Assembly (NCBI RefSeq): GCF_000769405.2
Contig: NZ_CP053439.1
Span: forward strand, 62,001-126,000
Length of the DNA: 64,000 nt
Origin: Rhizobium brockwellii
GTDB lineage: Bacteria; Pseudomonadota; Alphaproteobacteria; Rhizobiales; Rhizobiaceae
Reading direction: 5' to 3'
Part shown: one piece after another, positions 1 to 8,772 of the stretch
Position numbering within the stretch: the first letter of the stretch is position 1
Layout: the number at the start of each line of letters is the position of its first letter
The notes under the pieces: generated by a model
Told to the model about the DNA's origin: nothing
The model's database searches: none
Seen by the model: the letters and a program-made list of their open reading frames with translations, nothing else
Program-made: the position numbers and the translations under genes

Positions 1-180
1 CTCGCCGGCGAAGGCAAATGGACGCCTGATGATGTCGAGGCCGCGCTTAAGGCGCGCGACCGCAAGGCCTGCGGCCCAGTGGCGCCGCCGGACGGGCTCT
101 ATTTCATGCAGGTGGATTATCCCGAGGTGATCCCCGATCGCCGAAGGCCGGTCACCGATACCGATGATGATCTGTCATGA
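1..180 (+). CDS. truA: tRNA pseudouridine synthase A, C-terminal fragment
   Basis: Frame 1 is open from the window edge to TGA at 178-180 and gives 59 residues. The tail contains [21 protein letters not shown], which fits the conserved C-terminal segment of TruA (arginine, CG, APP, GLYL, YP). TruA isomerises uridines 38-40 of the anticodon arm of many tRNAs. The 5' part and the catalytic Asp lie outside the window. The gene converges on the minus-strand membrane protein/dapE pair with only about 25 bp between stop codons. The assignment rests on this tail and on the known rhizobial truA-dapE-dapD neighbourhood. Confidence 0.85.
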   Translation, partial: LAGEGKWTPDDVEAALKARDRKACGPVAPPDGLYFMQVDYPEVIPDRRRPVTDTDDDLS

Positions 181-205
181 AAATACCGCTCCAGCAGGAG
201 CCTGA

Positions 206-802
206 TCAGACGGGATAGATGCCGAGGAAGTGCTGCAGATATTCCGAAAGGATCATCGATGGCACGAGCAGCACCAGCGTCAGCGCCCCGACCATCAGCG
301 CGTGACCGTGGCAGATCATCCGGATAATGCGCGCCAGCACGAAGACCTGCGCCAGCATGAAGGCGAGCAGCAGCAGCGAGACGAGGCCGATGGATCCAGG
401 CAGGAAGAACACCAGCGCCAGCAGCAGCCCGTTGATATAGGAGAGCGGCACGCCGAGCCAGTTGACGCTGACGACGACGGGCGCGAAACGCTCGCCCATC
501 CGGAAGGCAAGCAGCAGAACCCCGGCAAAAACCAGCGGCACGAACCAGTTGGCGACCTCCACGAGGCCGAGCCTGATATAGAAGGCAAAATCGACATCGG
601 CTTCCGGCGGCATCGACCGCAGGAAGGCCTGTCGCCACCAGAGCCAGGAAATACCCATCGGCGGCAGGCACCAGAGCATCGCCCAGAACGAACGGTTGAC
701 GCCGCGCTCCGACATATCGAGATAGCGGAAGCCGCGCGGATCCAGCCGGATCAGCAGCCAGAGGCCGGCCAGGTAATATTGAACTTCCCTAAAGCCCGGC
801 AT
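206..802 (-). CDS. conserved multi-pass membrane protein, function unknown
   Basis: The 198-residue product has about five hydrophobic segments (roughly residues 39-57, 78-103, 106-126, 130-160, 168-190) separated by short basic loops, so an inner-membrane location is expected. No catalytic motif was recognised. The ATG lies 14 bp inside the 3' end of dapE, so the two genes are almost certainly co-transcribed and translationally coupled in the order dapE then this gene. A polytopic protein of this kind next to dapE is typical of rhizobial genomes, but I know of no defined role. The hydrophobic pattern makes the coding call firm. Confidence 0.8.
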   Translation of the reverse strand: MPGFREVQYYLAGLWLLIRLDPRGFRYLDMSERGVNRSFWAMLWCLPPMGISWLWWRQAFLRSMPPEADVDFAFYIRLGLVEVANWFVPLVFAGVLLLAFRMGERFAPVVVSVNWLGVPLSYINGLLLALVFFLPGSIGLVSLLLLAFMLAQVFVLARIIRMICHGHALMVGALTLVLLVPSMILSEYLQHFLGIYPV

Positions 803-1982
803 TGGCGAACCAGCGGGCGATGAAGGTTTCGTAGATTGCAGTCAGCGTCTCCAGATCGGCGACAGCGACACGTTCATCGACCATGTGCATCGTCTGGCCG
901 ACGAGGCCGAACTCGACGACCGGGCAATAATCCTTGATGAAGCGCGCATCCGATGTGCCGCCGGTGGTCGAAAGCCGCGGTGACTGGCCGGCAACGCTTT
1001 CGACGGCTGAAGACAGCGAGGCGATCAGCGCATTGTTGCGCGTCAGGAAGACATGGCTCGGCCGGTCGGCCCAGACGATATCGTATTTCACGGGTTCGCG
1101 GCCCGGCCGCAACGCGCCGTTGCCGGCGGCGGCGTCGAGGCGCCGCAGGATTTCGGCGCGCAGCGTTTCGACCGTCCAGCTGTCGTTGAAGCGGATGTTG
1201 AAGCTTGCGGATGCCTTGGCCGGAATGACGTTGGTCGCCGGATTGCCGACATCGACCGTGGTCACTTCGAGGTTCGACGGCTGGAAATCACCGGTGCCGC
1301 CGTCAAACGGCGGGTCCATCAGCGCCTGCGTCAGCTGCAGCATGCCGCGCACCGGATTGTCGGCAAGATGCGGATAGGCGGCATGGCCCTGCACGCCGTG
1401 CACGGTGATTTTACCCGACAGCGAGCCGCGCCGGCCGATCTTGATCATGTCGCCGAGCCTGTCCGGATTGGTCGGCTCGCCGACAAGGCAGGCATCCCAG
1501 CGCTCGCCGCGTTCGGCCGCCCATTGCAGCAGTTTGATCGTGCCGTTGATCGCCGGGCCTTCTTCGTCGCCGGTGATCAAAAAGGAAATCGAGCCGTTGG
1601 GCGGCCCGTTTTTCTCGATATGCCGGGCGACGGCGGCGACGAAACAGGCGATGCCGCCCTTCATGTCGACGGCGCCGCGGCCGAAAAGCTCGCCCTTCGA
1701 AATCTCCGCTGCAAAAGGTGGATGCGTCCAGGCGGCTTCGTCGCCGACCGGCACGACATCGGTATGGCCGGCAAACATCAGATGCGGGCCGTCCTTGCCG
1801 AGGCGGGCATAGAGGTTTTCGATCTCGGGTGTTCCCTCTTCGCTCGCCTTCACCCTGTCGACCGCAAAGCCGAGCGGCGCAAGCATGGCCTCCAGCGCCG
1901 TGAGCGCGCCGCCTTCGGCGGGCGTCACGGACGGGCAGCGAATCAGCGTCTGGAGATTGGCGACGGGGTCGGTAGCGGTCAT
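789..1982 (-). CDS. dapE: succinyl-diaminopimelate desuccinylase
   Basis: The 397-residue M20-family metallopeptidase hydrolyses N-succinyl-LL-2,6-diaminopimelate to LL-DAP and succinate in lysine and peptidoglycan precursor synthesis. Metal and catalytic motifs are visible: AGHTDVVP (His73, Asp75), GAVDMKGG (Asp107), ITGDEEGPA (Glu140/141), and the late [11 protein letters not shown] and HMVDE motifs. The start is taken at the ATG reading MTATDP; an in-frame ATG 36 bp upstream would add twelve poorly conserved residues. dapD lies just upstream on the same strand (gap about 100 bp), giving a dapD-dapE pathway pair. Length is close to the family norm (about 375-400). Confidence 0.95.
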   Translation of the reverse strand: MTATDPVANLQTLIRCPSVTPAEGGALTALEAMLAPLGFAVDRVKASEEGTPEIENLYARLGKDGPHLMFAGHTDVVPVGDEAAWTHPPFAAEISKGELFGRGAVDMKGGIACFVAAVARHIEKNGPPNGSISFLITGDEEGPAINGTIKLLQWAAERGERWDACLVGEPTNPDRLGDMIKIGRRGSLSGKITVHGVQGHAAYPHLADNPVRGMLQLTQALMDPPFDGGTGDFQPSNLEVTTVDVGNPATNVIPAKASASFNIRFNDSWTVETLRAEILRRLDAAAGNGALRPGREPVKYDIVWADRPSHVFLTRNNALIASLSSAVESVAGQSPRLSTTGGTSDARFIKDYCPVVEFGLVGQTMHMVDERVAVADLETLTAIYETFIARWFANAGL

Positions 1983-2083
1983 GGCGGTCGAACTATCCGG
2001 CGGGAATGGCAAAGACATGGCAAGGCGGGGCCGCCTCGCGTAAAAAGACGCCGTCTGTTTACCGGATCAATGTCCCGGTGTCA

Positions 2084-2944
2084 TCAATCTCTGAGCAGCT
2101 CGTTGATGCCGGTCTTCGAGCGGGTCTTCTCATCGACGCGCTTGACGATGACGGCGCAGTAGAGATGTGGCGCCGGCTGGCCGTTGCCCATCGTCGCATT
2201 GCCCGACGGCATCGATCCGGCGACGACGACGGAATAGGGCGGCACTTCGCCGTAGCTCACCTCGCCGGTGGCGCGGTCGACGATCTTGGTCGACTTGCCG
2301 ATAAAGACGCCCATGCCGAGCACCGAGCCTTCGCGGATGATGCAGCCTTCGACCACCTCGGAACGGGCGCCGATGAAGCAATTGTCCTCGATGATCGTCG
2401 GGCCGGCCTGCATCGGCTCCAACACGCCGCCGATGCCGACACCGCCGGAGAGATGCACGTGCTTGCCGATCTGCGCACAGGAGCCGACCGTCGCCCAGGT
2501 ATCGACCATCGTGCCTTCGCCGACATAGGCGCCGAGATTGACGAAGGAGGGCATCAGGATCGCGTTCGGGGCGATATAGGCCGAGCGGCGCACGACGCAG
2601 TTCGGCACGGCGCGGAAGCCGGCGGCGCGGAAATGGTTCTCGCCCCAGTTTTCGAACTTCGAGGGAACCTTGTCCCACCAGGTCGAGTTGCCCGAGCCGC
2701 CCTTCACCACGTCCATGTCGTTGAGGCGGAAGGACAAGAGCACGGCCTTCTTCAGCCACTGATTGACCGTCCAGGCGCCGTCGGCGGAGCGTTCGGCGAC
2801 ACGGGCCTTGCCGGCATCGAGCAGATCGAGCGCGGCTTCGACCGCATCGCGAACCTCGCCCTTCGTCGACGTGTTCACATTGTCGCGATTGTCGAAGGCG
2901 GATTCGATGATCTTTTCGAGGGATGCGAGGTCGGTGGCGCTCAT
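2084..2944 (-). CDS. dapD: 2,3,4,5-tetrahydropyridine-2,6-dicarboxylate N-succinyltransferase
   Basis: The 286-residue product is the succinyl-CoA-dependent transferase that precedes DapE in the succinylase branch of lysine/DAP synthesis. After an alpha-helical N-terminal domain (about residues 1-100) comes a left-handed beta-helix built of hexapeptide repeats, visible as runs such as [20 protein letters not shown] and [20 protein letters not shown]. The family is trimeric and cytoplasmic. It sits directly upstream of dapE on the same strand. Length and motifs are normal for DapD. Confidence 0.96.
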   Translation of the reverse strand: MSATDLASLEKIIESAFDNRDNVNTSTKGEVRDAVEAALDLLDAGKARVAERSADGAWTVNQWLKKAVLLSFRLNDMDVVKGGSGNSTWWDKVPSKFENWGENHFRAAGFRAVPNCVVRRSAYIAPNAILMPSFVNLGAYVGEGTMVDTWATVGSCAQIGKHVHLSGGVGIGGVLEPMQAGPTIIEDNCFIGARSEVVEGCIIREGSVLGMGVFIGKSTKIVDRATGEVSYGEVPPYSVVVAGSMPSGNATMGNGQPAPHLYCAVIVKRVDEKTRSKTGINELLRD

Positions 2945-3136
2945 GAGAATTCCTTAAACTTCGATCTTTATCGTGGAGACGGGGTGTCTCCGGAATTGCG
3001 GTTGGCGGGGTTTACCCTGCTCTACAGCATGAAGCCGTAGAACGGAATGATTTTTCCGACAAGATCATACCTGGATTCAAGGCGTTATAGCGACATATCC
3101 GGCTTCGTAGCCGGCAATACCGAAAGGCATTTCGAC

Positions 3137-4003
3137 ATGGCGAAGGGACGAAACGGCGGATCGCGGCGCAAGGACGGCGTATGGGACCCGCTGAAGAGCA
3201 GCTCGACCGACAAGCAGCGCGCCGAGGCCGTGCCGAAGACGCCGCAGACGATGTCGCCTGCCTACCGCCTTGCCTATGTCGATCAGGATTTCCTCTGCCG
3301 CGAGGAGCTGCGGCCGATCCGCCTCCAGCTGGAACTGATGAAGCCGGAGATGATGCTGACCGAACGCGGCATTAAATCAACAGTCGTCATGTTCGGCGGC
3401 GCCCGCATTCCCGCCCCCGGCCAGAGCGCCTGGGCGGCCCGCAACGACATCCAGCGCGTCAACCTGGAGGCGGCCTCGGTTTATTATGATGAGGCGCGCA
3501 AATTCTCCCGGCTCTGCTCGAGATATTCGGCCACCTTCAATTTCCACGAATATGTCATCGTCACCGGCGGCGGCCCCGGCGTGATGGAGGCCGGCAATCG
3601 CGGCGCGGCCGACGAGGGCGCCCCTTCGATCGGCCTCAACATCGTGCTGCCGCACGAGCAGGCGCCGAACGCCTATGTGACGCCGGAGCTCAGCTTCAAC
3701 TTCCACTATTTCGCCATCCGCAAGATGCATTTCATGGTGCGCGCCAAGGCGATCGCGGTCTTTCCCGGCGGCTTCGGCACGCTCGACGAATTCTTCGAGT
3801 GCCTGACGCTGATCCAGACCGGCCGCATGGAGCGCCTGCCGCTAATCCTCTTCGGCGAGACCTTCTGGAGGAGCATCATCAATTTCGAGGCATTGGCCGA
3901 ATTCGGCACGATCGCGCCCGACGACGTCAAGCTGATCAGCTTCGTCGATACGGCAGAAGCCGCTTGGAAGATCGTCCAGGATTTCTACGAACACCGCGAA
4001 TAG
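3137..4003 (+). CDS. LOG-family (TIGR00730) Rossmann protein, possible nucleotide 5'-monophosphate phosphoribohydrolase
   Basis: The 288-residue protein carries the two LOG/lysine-decarboxylase-like signatures: GGGPGVMEA at about residue 144 and PGGFGTLDE at about 210. In characterised LOG enzymes these residues bind and cleave nucleoside monophosphates, such as cytokinin riboside monophosphates. Some bacterial homologues are PpnN-type nucleosidases, and older annotations call them lysine decarboxylases, which is not supported. The start is placed at the ATG reading MAKGRNGG because GAAAGG lies about nine bases upstream and the 30 residues before it look untranslated. It is divergent from dapD. 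The N-terminal ~70 residues are basic and probably flexible. The substrate here is unknown. Confidence 0.85.
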   Translation: MAKGRNGGSRRKDGVWDPLKSSSTDKQRAEAVPKTPQTMSPAYRLAYVDQDFLCREELRPIRLQLELMKPEMMLTERGIKSTVVMFGGARIPAPGQSAWAARNDIQRVNLEAASVYYDEARKFSRLCSRYSATFNFHEYVIVTGGGPGVMEAGNRGAADEGAPSIGLNIVLPHEQAPNAYVTPELSFNFHYFAIRKMHFMVRAKAIAVFPGGFGTLDEFFECLTLIQTGRMERLPLILFGETFWRSIINFEALAEFGTIAPDDVKLISFVDTAEAAWKIVQDFYEHRE

Positions 4004-4030
4004 CAGCCAGAACGCGGCGTTTCGACGAAG

Positions 4031-4069
4031 CCCCACTCTTTCCCCGCCGGAGCAGGGGAAAGAGTGGGG
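4031..4069. terminator. bidirectional terminator-like hairpin between convergent genes
   Basis: A perfect 15-bp inverted repeat (CCCCACTCTTTCCCC at 4031-4045 and its complement at 4055-4069, 9-nt loop) sits between the stop of the LOG-family gene (+) and the stop of the EF-hand gene (-). Position and stability suggest transcription termination in both directions, although there is no long T tract. Confidence 0.55.
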
Positions 4070-4089
4070 ATAGATCGGCTCGTCCGGCC

Positions 4090-4728
4090 TTACAGAAGTG
4101 GCCGGTCCGGCATGTCGTCGATCGAGATGACGCCGTCCTTGTTGCGGTCCATCCGAGTGAACAGCTTGTCCATGCCGGCTTCAGCTTCCTGTTTGGAAAT
4201 CTGGCCGTTCTGGTCGGTGTCGACCCGGTGCATCATCACCGAGGCACGCATGATGTTGCCGCCATGGCGCATCCAGCGATGTCCGTCACGACCCTCGTGA
4301 TCACCCTGAGGCGGCTGGCCCTGGTCGTTATTATCAGGCGTCGCGTCTGCGGTCTTCGCATCCTTGTTATTGCTGGCATCCTGCTTGCGCTGATCTCTCA
4401 TCGCCTGCATCTGCGCTTTCTGGTATGCGCCGATTTCGCCTGGGGTCAGCGAGCCGTCCTTGTTGGAGTCGATCGCAGCGAAGATCTTGTCGATGCCGGC
4501 GGTCGCCTCGTCCTTGGAGATCTGTCCGTCCTTGTTGGTGTCGAACTGCTTGAGCATTCTGACATACGTGATTTCGCGGAAGGCGGCAGGCCCCGGACCG
4601 TGCATGGGACCGTGCCTGCCGGGGTGCTGACGCGGCCCGTCACCGGGCGCTGCATAGCCGGCTCCGGCGGCTGCGCCGAAGATGAGGGTGGAGGAAAGCG
4701 CTGCCAGTATCAGCTTGTTGCGGTACAT
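4090..4728 (-). CDS. exported EF-hand calcium-binding protein
   Basis: The 212-residue product begins with a Sec signal peptide (MYRNKLILAALSSTLIFG, cleavage probably near AGYAA at residue 27). It has four EF-hand loops in two pairs: D63-E74 (DTNKDGQISKDE), D87-E98 (DSNKDGSLTPGE), D170-E181 (DTDQNGQISKQE) and D194-D205 (DRNKDGVISIDD). The pairs are joined by a Q/N/D-rich linker at residues 103-150. Calcium binding in the periplasm is predicted from the loops; a signalling or buffering role is inference. The last loop ends in Asp instead of Glu, which usually lowers affinity. AAAGG lies upstream of the start. A His/Pro/Gly-rich stretch follows the signal peptide (residues 29-48). Confidence 0.88.
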   Translation of the reverse strand: MYRNKLILAALSSTLIFGAAAGAGYAAPGDGPRQHPGRHGPMHGPGPAAFREITYVRMLKQFDTNKDGQISKDEATAGIDKIFAAIDSNKDGSLTPGEIGAYQKAQMQAMRDQRKQDASNNKDAKTADATPDNNDQGQPPQGDHEGRDGHRWMRHGGNIMRASVMMHRVDTDQNGQISKQEAEAGMDKLFTRMDRNKDGVISIDDMPDRPLL

Positions 4729-4832
4729 CGTGTTTGCCTTTCGTAAGGTGTCCCCTCACGAAAGAAGCTATGGCAGCAGGCCCGCAAGACCAGTTAAACA
4801 TCGGTAAGCTTGAGTGAAAACTTGGTAATGCT

Positions 4833-5540
4833 TCAGCCGGTAATCTTGCCGAGAAAAGCGGCAAGGTCGTCGGTGACGAAATCGATATGATCCTCATCGC
4901 CGCTGGTCTTTTCCCACCATTCGACGACCGTCTCTTCCAGATTGCGCGGCACCAGCAGCACCGTCTGCATGCCGAGCGCCTTCGGCACCGTCAGGTTGCG
5001 CGGCAGATCCTCGAACATCGCCGCCTTGGTGGTTTCGACCCGCTTCAGCGCCATGAACTTGTCGTAGGTCGCCTGCGCCGGCTTCGGCACGTAGTCGGCG
5101 GCGACGATATCGAAAATGTCGTCGAAATGCTCGAGAATGCCGAGCGCCTCCGCCGTCATTTCTGCATGTTTGACGCTGCCATTGGTGAAGATGAACTTGC
5201 GCCCCGGCAGCGCCTTGATCGCCTCGCCGAGTTCCGGCTGCGGCGTCAGCGCCGTGTAGTCGATCGCATGCGCCTTTTCGAGAAAGTCGTTCGGGTCGAT
5301 GCCGTGATGGATCATCAGGCCCTGCAGCGTCGTGCCATGCTCGAGGTAATATTGCTTCTGCAGCTTGCGCGCCTCTTCCCGCTCCATCTGCAGGAGTGCC
5401 GCGACATAGGCGGTCATGTTCTTGTCGATCTGCGCGAAGAGATTGACATGATGCGGATAGAGCGTGTTGTCGAGGTCGAAGACCCAGTCTGTGACGTGCT
5501 CGAAATCGGCTTTATCAGGCGTGCGGTGGATCTTGGTCAT
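4833..5540 (-). CDS. HAD-family pyrimidine 5'-nucleotidase-type hydrolase
   Basis: The 235-residue product has the HAD nucleophile motif DLDNTLYPH at residues 22-30 (D22 nucleophile, D24 acid/base), motif II FTNGSVKH, and a late Lys/acid region FEDLPRNL. The DNTLYP form is typical of the pyrimidine 5'-nucleotidase (TIGR01993) subfamily, which dephosphorylates UMP/CMP-type nucleotides. The open frame extends a further 288 bp upstream, but that part overlaps divergent ada, so the start is put at the ATG reading MTKIHRTP. Homologues lie near argB and dapD in rhizobia. Confidence 0.88.
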   Translation of the reverse strand: MTKIHRTPDKADFEHVTDWVFDLDNTLYPHHVNLFAQIDKNMTAYVAALLQMEREEARKLQKQYYLEHGTTLQGLMIHHGIDPNDFLEKAHAIDYTALTPQPELGEAIKALPGRKFIFTNGSVKHAEMTAEALGILEHFDDIFDIVAADYVPKPAQATYDKFMALKRVETTKAAMFEDLPRNLTVPKALGMQTVLLVPRNLEETVVEWWEKTSGDEDHIDFVTDDLAAFLGKITG

Positions 5541-5642
5541 GGCGGTCTTATGGCACGGCTTATCCGCCAAGGAAATCGACAAGAAAGAATAGACGCCCGA
5601 TTTTCGGCGGACGGCGCAGGCACGGAATGCTAGAAAGCGGTC

Positions 5643-6719
5643 ATGCTTTTCGAACGCCCCGACGATGATACGCTCTATGATGCCCTGATCGCGCGCAGCG
5701 CCGATTATGAGGGCCAGGCCTATGTCTGCGTCAAGACGACAGGCATCTTCTGTCGTCTGACCTGCCCGGCGCGCAAGCCGAAGCGGGAAAATTCGCTCTT
5801 TTTCGATACGATCGCCGCCTGCATGCATTCAGGCTTCCGTCCGTGCCAGCGTTGCAGGCCGCTGGAACAGCCGGGCAGGGAGCCGATCGTCGACGAGTTG
5901 CTTGCCGCGCTCGACCGCGAGCCGCAGCTGCGCTGGACCGAGGATGAGCTCGTGCGGCGAGGCCGTGATCCCTCGACCGTGCGTCGCGCCTTCAAGCGGG
6001 CGCTCGGCATGACCTTCCACGATATCGTCCGGTATCGCCGGTTGGGCGAGGCGGCCCGGCAGCTGGCCGATGGCGCGCGTGTCATCGATGCGCAGCTCGA
6101 GGCGGGATATGACTCCCCAAGCGGTTTCCGGGCGGCTTTCCAGCGGCTGGTCGGCAAGGCGCCGGCGCTGTCGCAGAACCGCGAACTGCTCTTTGCCGAC
6201 TGGTTCGAGACGGCGCTCGGACCGATGGTGGCCGTCGCCGACCGGACGCATCTGCACCTTCTTGAATTCCACGACCGCAAAGCGCTGCCGACCGAACTCG
6301 AGGCGCTGCAGAAGCGTGTTCGCTCCTCGGTTGCGATCGGCCGCACGCCGGCGATCGACCAGATCGAGGCGGAGATTCGGGATTATTTCGAAGGGCGGCT
6401 CACAGTCTTCAAGACGCCATTGGCGCTTGGCGGCACGCCCTTCGAAAAACACGTCTGGGCAAAGCTCATGGATATCCCTGCCGGCCAGACGCGCGCCTAT
6501 GGCGATCTTGCAAGGCAGATGGAAAGGCCGGAGGTCGTGCGTGCCGTCGGCCGCGCCAACGGCGCCAACCAGCTCGCCATCATCGTGCCCTGCCACCGCA
6601 TCCTCGGCGCGGATGGTTCGTTGACCGGCTATGGCGGCGGGCTCTGGCGCAAGCAATGGCTGCTGCGGCATGAAGAGAAGATCAGAGCACAAGCACCTAA
6701 CGTGGAGGAGACGGCATGA
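5643..6719 (+). CDS. ada: bifunctional Ada: DNA methylphosphotriester / O6-alkylguanine repair protein and transcriptional activator
   Basis: The 358-residue protein has the complete Ada architecture. The N-terminal zinc/methyl-acceptor domain has Cys37, Cys41, Cys68 and Cys71 (FCRLTCPARKP and RPCQRCRPLE). An AraC-type HTH region spans about residues 85-180. The C-terminal alkyltransferase domain has IIVPCHRI with acceptor Cys317. In characterised Ada proteins methylation of the N-terminal Cys turns it into an activator of the adaptive response to alkylation. The stop codon overlaps the next gene by ATGA, so the downstream ICL/PEP-mutase family gene is probably co-induced. All key cysteines are intact and length is normal (E. 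coli Ada 354). Confidence 0.95.
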   Translation: MLFERPDDDTLYDALIARSADYEGQAYVCVKTTGIFCRLTCPARKPKRENSLFFDTIAACMHSGFRPCQRCRPLEQPGREPIVDELLAALDREPQLRWTEDELVRRGRDPSTVRRAFKRALGMTFHDIVRYRRLGEAARQLADGARVIDAQLEAGYDSPSGFRAAFQRLVGKAPALSQNRELLFADWFETALGPMVAVADRTHLHLLEFHDRKALPTELEALQKRVRSSVAIGRTPAIDQIEAEIRDYFEGRLTVFKTPLALGGTPFEKHVWAKLMDIPAGQTRAYGDLARQMERPEVVRAVGRANGANQLAIIVPCHRILGADGSLTGYGGGLWRKQWLLRHEEKIRAQAPNVEETA

Positions 6720-7486
6720 ACCAGAGTGAAAAGGCCAAGGCGTTCGGCGCATTGCACCGCAAGGGCGATCCGGTTGTTCTCTACAATATCTGGGATGCCG
6801 GCACGGCCAAGGCGGTTGCCGATGCCGGCGCCAAGGCGCTTGCGACGGGAAGCTGGTCGGTCGCCGCTGCCCATGGTTATGCCGACGGCGAGAAGCTGCC
6901 GATGTCGGTGCTGGTCGAAACGGCAAAATCCATCACCGCTGTCGTCGATCTGCCGCTTTCGGTCGATTTCGAAGGCGCCTATTCGGCAGAGCCTGAGGGT
7001 GCGGCCGCCAACGTCGCCAAGCTGGTGGAGGTCGGCGCTATCGGCATCAATTTCGAGGATCAGGTGGTCGGTGGTGGCGGGCTTTATCCGGCCGAGAGCC
7101 AGGCCGCCCGCATCCGCGCCATTCGCGCCATGGCCGATGGCAAGGGCATTCCCTTCTTCATCAATGCCCGCACCGATCTTTTCCTGGCCGAGAGCGATCT
7201 TTCCAAACATGCCGGTCTGGTGGACGAGGCGATCGAGCGAGGCAAGGCCTATGCGGCGGCCGGCGGCAGCGGCTTCTTCGTTCCCGGTCTGATCGATCCC
7301 GTATTGATCGAGAAGATCTGCGCGGCATCGCTGCTGCCGGTCAACATCATGATGCGGACGGGCGCTCCGGACGTGAAGACGCTCGCCAAGCTCGGCGTCG
7401 GCCGCGTCAGTTATGGTCCGGGGCCTTACCGGTCGATGATGGAAAAGTTGAAACAGGAGGCGGCGGCGATTTATAGCCTGCTCTGA
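6716..7486 (+). CDS. isocitrate lyase / PEP mutase superfamily protein
   Basis: The 256-residue TIM-barrel protein belongs to the ICL/PEPM superfamily. Typical motifs are VLYNIWDAGTAKAVADAG near the N-terminus, SVDFEGAYS (about 82-90), GINFEDQVVGGGGLYP (about 107-122, metal-binding acidic residues) and FFINARTDLFL (about 150). The KKCGH catalytic loop of isocitrate lyase is not seen, so a lyase on isocitrate is unlikely. Members without it include carboxyphosphonoenolpyruvate and oxaloacetate-type lyases and many of unknown substrate. It overlaps ada by 4 bp (ATGA), an unusual pairing that implies co-expression with alkylation repair. Substrate not assigned. Confidence 0.8.
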   Translation: MNQSEKAKAFGALHRKGDPVVLYNIWDAGTAKAVADAGAKALATGSWSVAAAHGYADGEKLPMSVLVETAKSITAVVDLPLSVDFEGAYSAEPEGAAANVAKLVEVGAIGINFEDQVVGGGGLYPAESQAARIRAIRAMADGKGIPFFINARTDLFLAESDLSKHAGLVDEAIERGKAYAAAGGSGFFVPGLIDPVLIEKICAASLLPVNIMMRTGAPDVKTLAKLGVGRVSYGPGPYRSMMEKLKQEAAAIYSLL

Positions 7487-7500
7487 CGTCGAATGCCCGA

Positions 7501-7533
7501 GGGCCGCAGGTCTGCTACGAAAGGCTGCGGCCC
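7501..7533. terminator. hairpin between convergent genes
   Basis: A 9-bp perfect stem (GGGCCGCAG at 7501-7509, CTGCGGCCC at 7525-7533) lies just after the ICL/PEPM-family stop and before the convergent stop of the alpha-hydroxy-acid oxidase. No clear T run on either side, so termination is only probable. Confidence 0.45.
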
Positions 7534-7553
7534 GGAATGAAATCCCGTTCCGC

Positions 7554-8702
7554 TCAGGAACGGAAGCGCAGATTCCGCCGGCTGAGCTGGCTGACCGAGG
7601 TGCAGCCCATCAGCTTCATGCCGCGCTCGATCTCGGTGCGCATCGTCTCCAGCGCCCGTTCGACGCCGGGCTGTCCGGCCGCGGCAAGCGGGAAGAGATA
7701 GTAGCGCCCGAGCCCGACGGCCTTCGCTCCCAGCGACAGGGCTTTAAGAACATGCGTTCCCCGCTGCACGCCGCCATCCATCATCACGTCGATCCGGTCG
7801 CCCACGGCGTCGACGATCTCGGCCAACTGGTCGAATGCGCTGCGCGAGCCGTCGAGCTGGCGTCCGCCATGATTGGAAAGCACGATGCCGCTGCAGCCGA
7901 TCTCTGCCGCGCGCTTGGCGTCTTCGACCGACATGATGCCCTTCAGGCAGAATGGCCCGCCCCATTCGCGCACCATCTCCGCCACGTCGTCCCACGACAT
8001 CGAGGGGTCCAGCATCTCGGTGAAATATCGGCTGATCGACAGCGTGCCGCCATCCATCTTGACGTGGTTTTCGAGCTGCGGCAGCCGGAAACGCTCATGA
8101 GTCAGCCAGTCGATTGCCCAGGAAGGCTTGATCGCGAACTGGGTCATGCCGGCAAGATTGAGCTTGAAGGGAATGGCAAAGCCCGTGCGCTTGTCGCGCT
8201 CGCGGTTGCCGCCGGTGATGCTGTCGACCGTCAGCATCATCGCCTGCACGCCGGCATTTTTCGCTCGCGCCATCATCTCGCGGTTGAGGCCGCGGTCCTT
8301 GTGGAAATAGAACTGATAGATCTGCGGCCCGTTGCTGATCTGTCTGGCTTCCTCCAGGCTGATCGTGCCGAGCGAGGAGACGCCGAACATCGTCCCGTGT
8401 TTTGCCGCCGCCGCCGCGACTGCCCGCTCCCCCTGGTGGTGAAAAAGACGCTGTAACGCCGTCGGTGAGCAATAGACCGGCATTGCGAGCTTCTGGCCCA
8501 TGACGGTCACCGACATGTCGACCTCGGCCACACCGCGCAAAACGTCGGGCACCAGATCGCAAGCCTCGAAGGCCGCCGCATTGCGCCGGTACGTCACCTC
8601 GTCATCGGCACCGCCGTCGATATAGTCGAATATCGGCCCGGGGAGACGCCGTTTGGCCATGCGCCGGAAATCGTGAAAATTATAGCAGTCTATCAGGCGC
8701 AT
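7554..8702 (-). CDS. lldD: FMN-dependent alpha-hydroxy-acid dehydrogenase (L-lactate dehydrogenase type)
   Basis: The 382-residue product matches FMN-dependent alpha-hydroxy-acid oxidising enzymes. It begins with the family N-terminus (DFRRMAKRRLPGPIFDYIDGGADDE), has the FMN/catalytic loop SNHGGRQLDG with active-site His278, and the phosphate-binding DGGVQRGTHVLKALSLGA. Such enzymes oxidise L-lactate or similar 2-hydroxy acids to 2-oxo acids at the membrane. L-lactate is the most likely substrate, but glycolate or mandelate type substrates cannot be excluded from sequence. It is a single gene, convergent with the ada operon. Confidence 0.87.
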   Translation of the reverse strand: MRLIDCYNFHDFRRMAKRRLPGPIFDYIDGGADDEVTYRRNAAAFEACDLVPDVLRGVAEVDMSVTVMGQKLAMPVYCSPTALQRLFHHQGERAVAAAAAKHGTMFGVSSLGTISLEEARQISNGPQIYQFYFHKDRGLNREMMARAKNAGVQAMMLTVDSITGGNRERDKRTGFAIPFKLNLAGMTQFAIKPSWAIDWLTHERFRLPQLENHVKMDGGTLSISRYFTEMLDPSMSWDDVAEMVREWGGPFCLKGIMSVEDAKRAAEIGCSGIVLSNHGGRQLDGSRSAFDQLAEIVDAVGDRIDVMMDGGVQRGTHVLKALSLGAKAVGLGRYYLFPLAAAGQPGVERALETMRTEIERGMKLMGCTSVSQLSRRNLRFRS

Positions 8703-8772
8703 TTTGTTTCCTCGATACCCTGTTTCCGCGTCAGGAAGATCCGCCCTTCGTAAGTGAAGGGCGCAGCCTGGT

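Noticed and set aside
1053..2162. Long plus-strand open frame (369 codons) across dapE
   Set aside because: Antisense shadow of dapE; composition rich in Arg/Asp/His/Gln typical of antisense frames in GC-rich genes.
3137..4003. Annotation of the LOG-family protein as lysine decarboxylase
   Set aside because: PGGFGT/GGGPGVMEA motifs mark the LOG nucleotide-hydrolase fold; real lysine decarboxylases are PLP enzymes.
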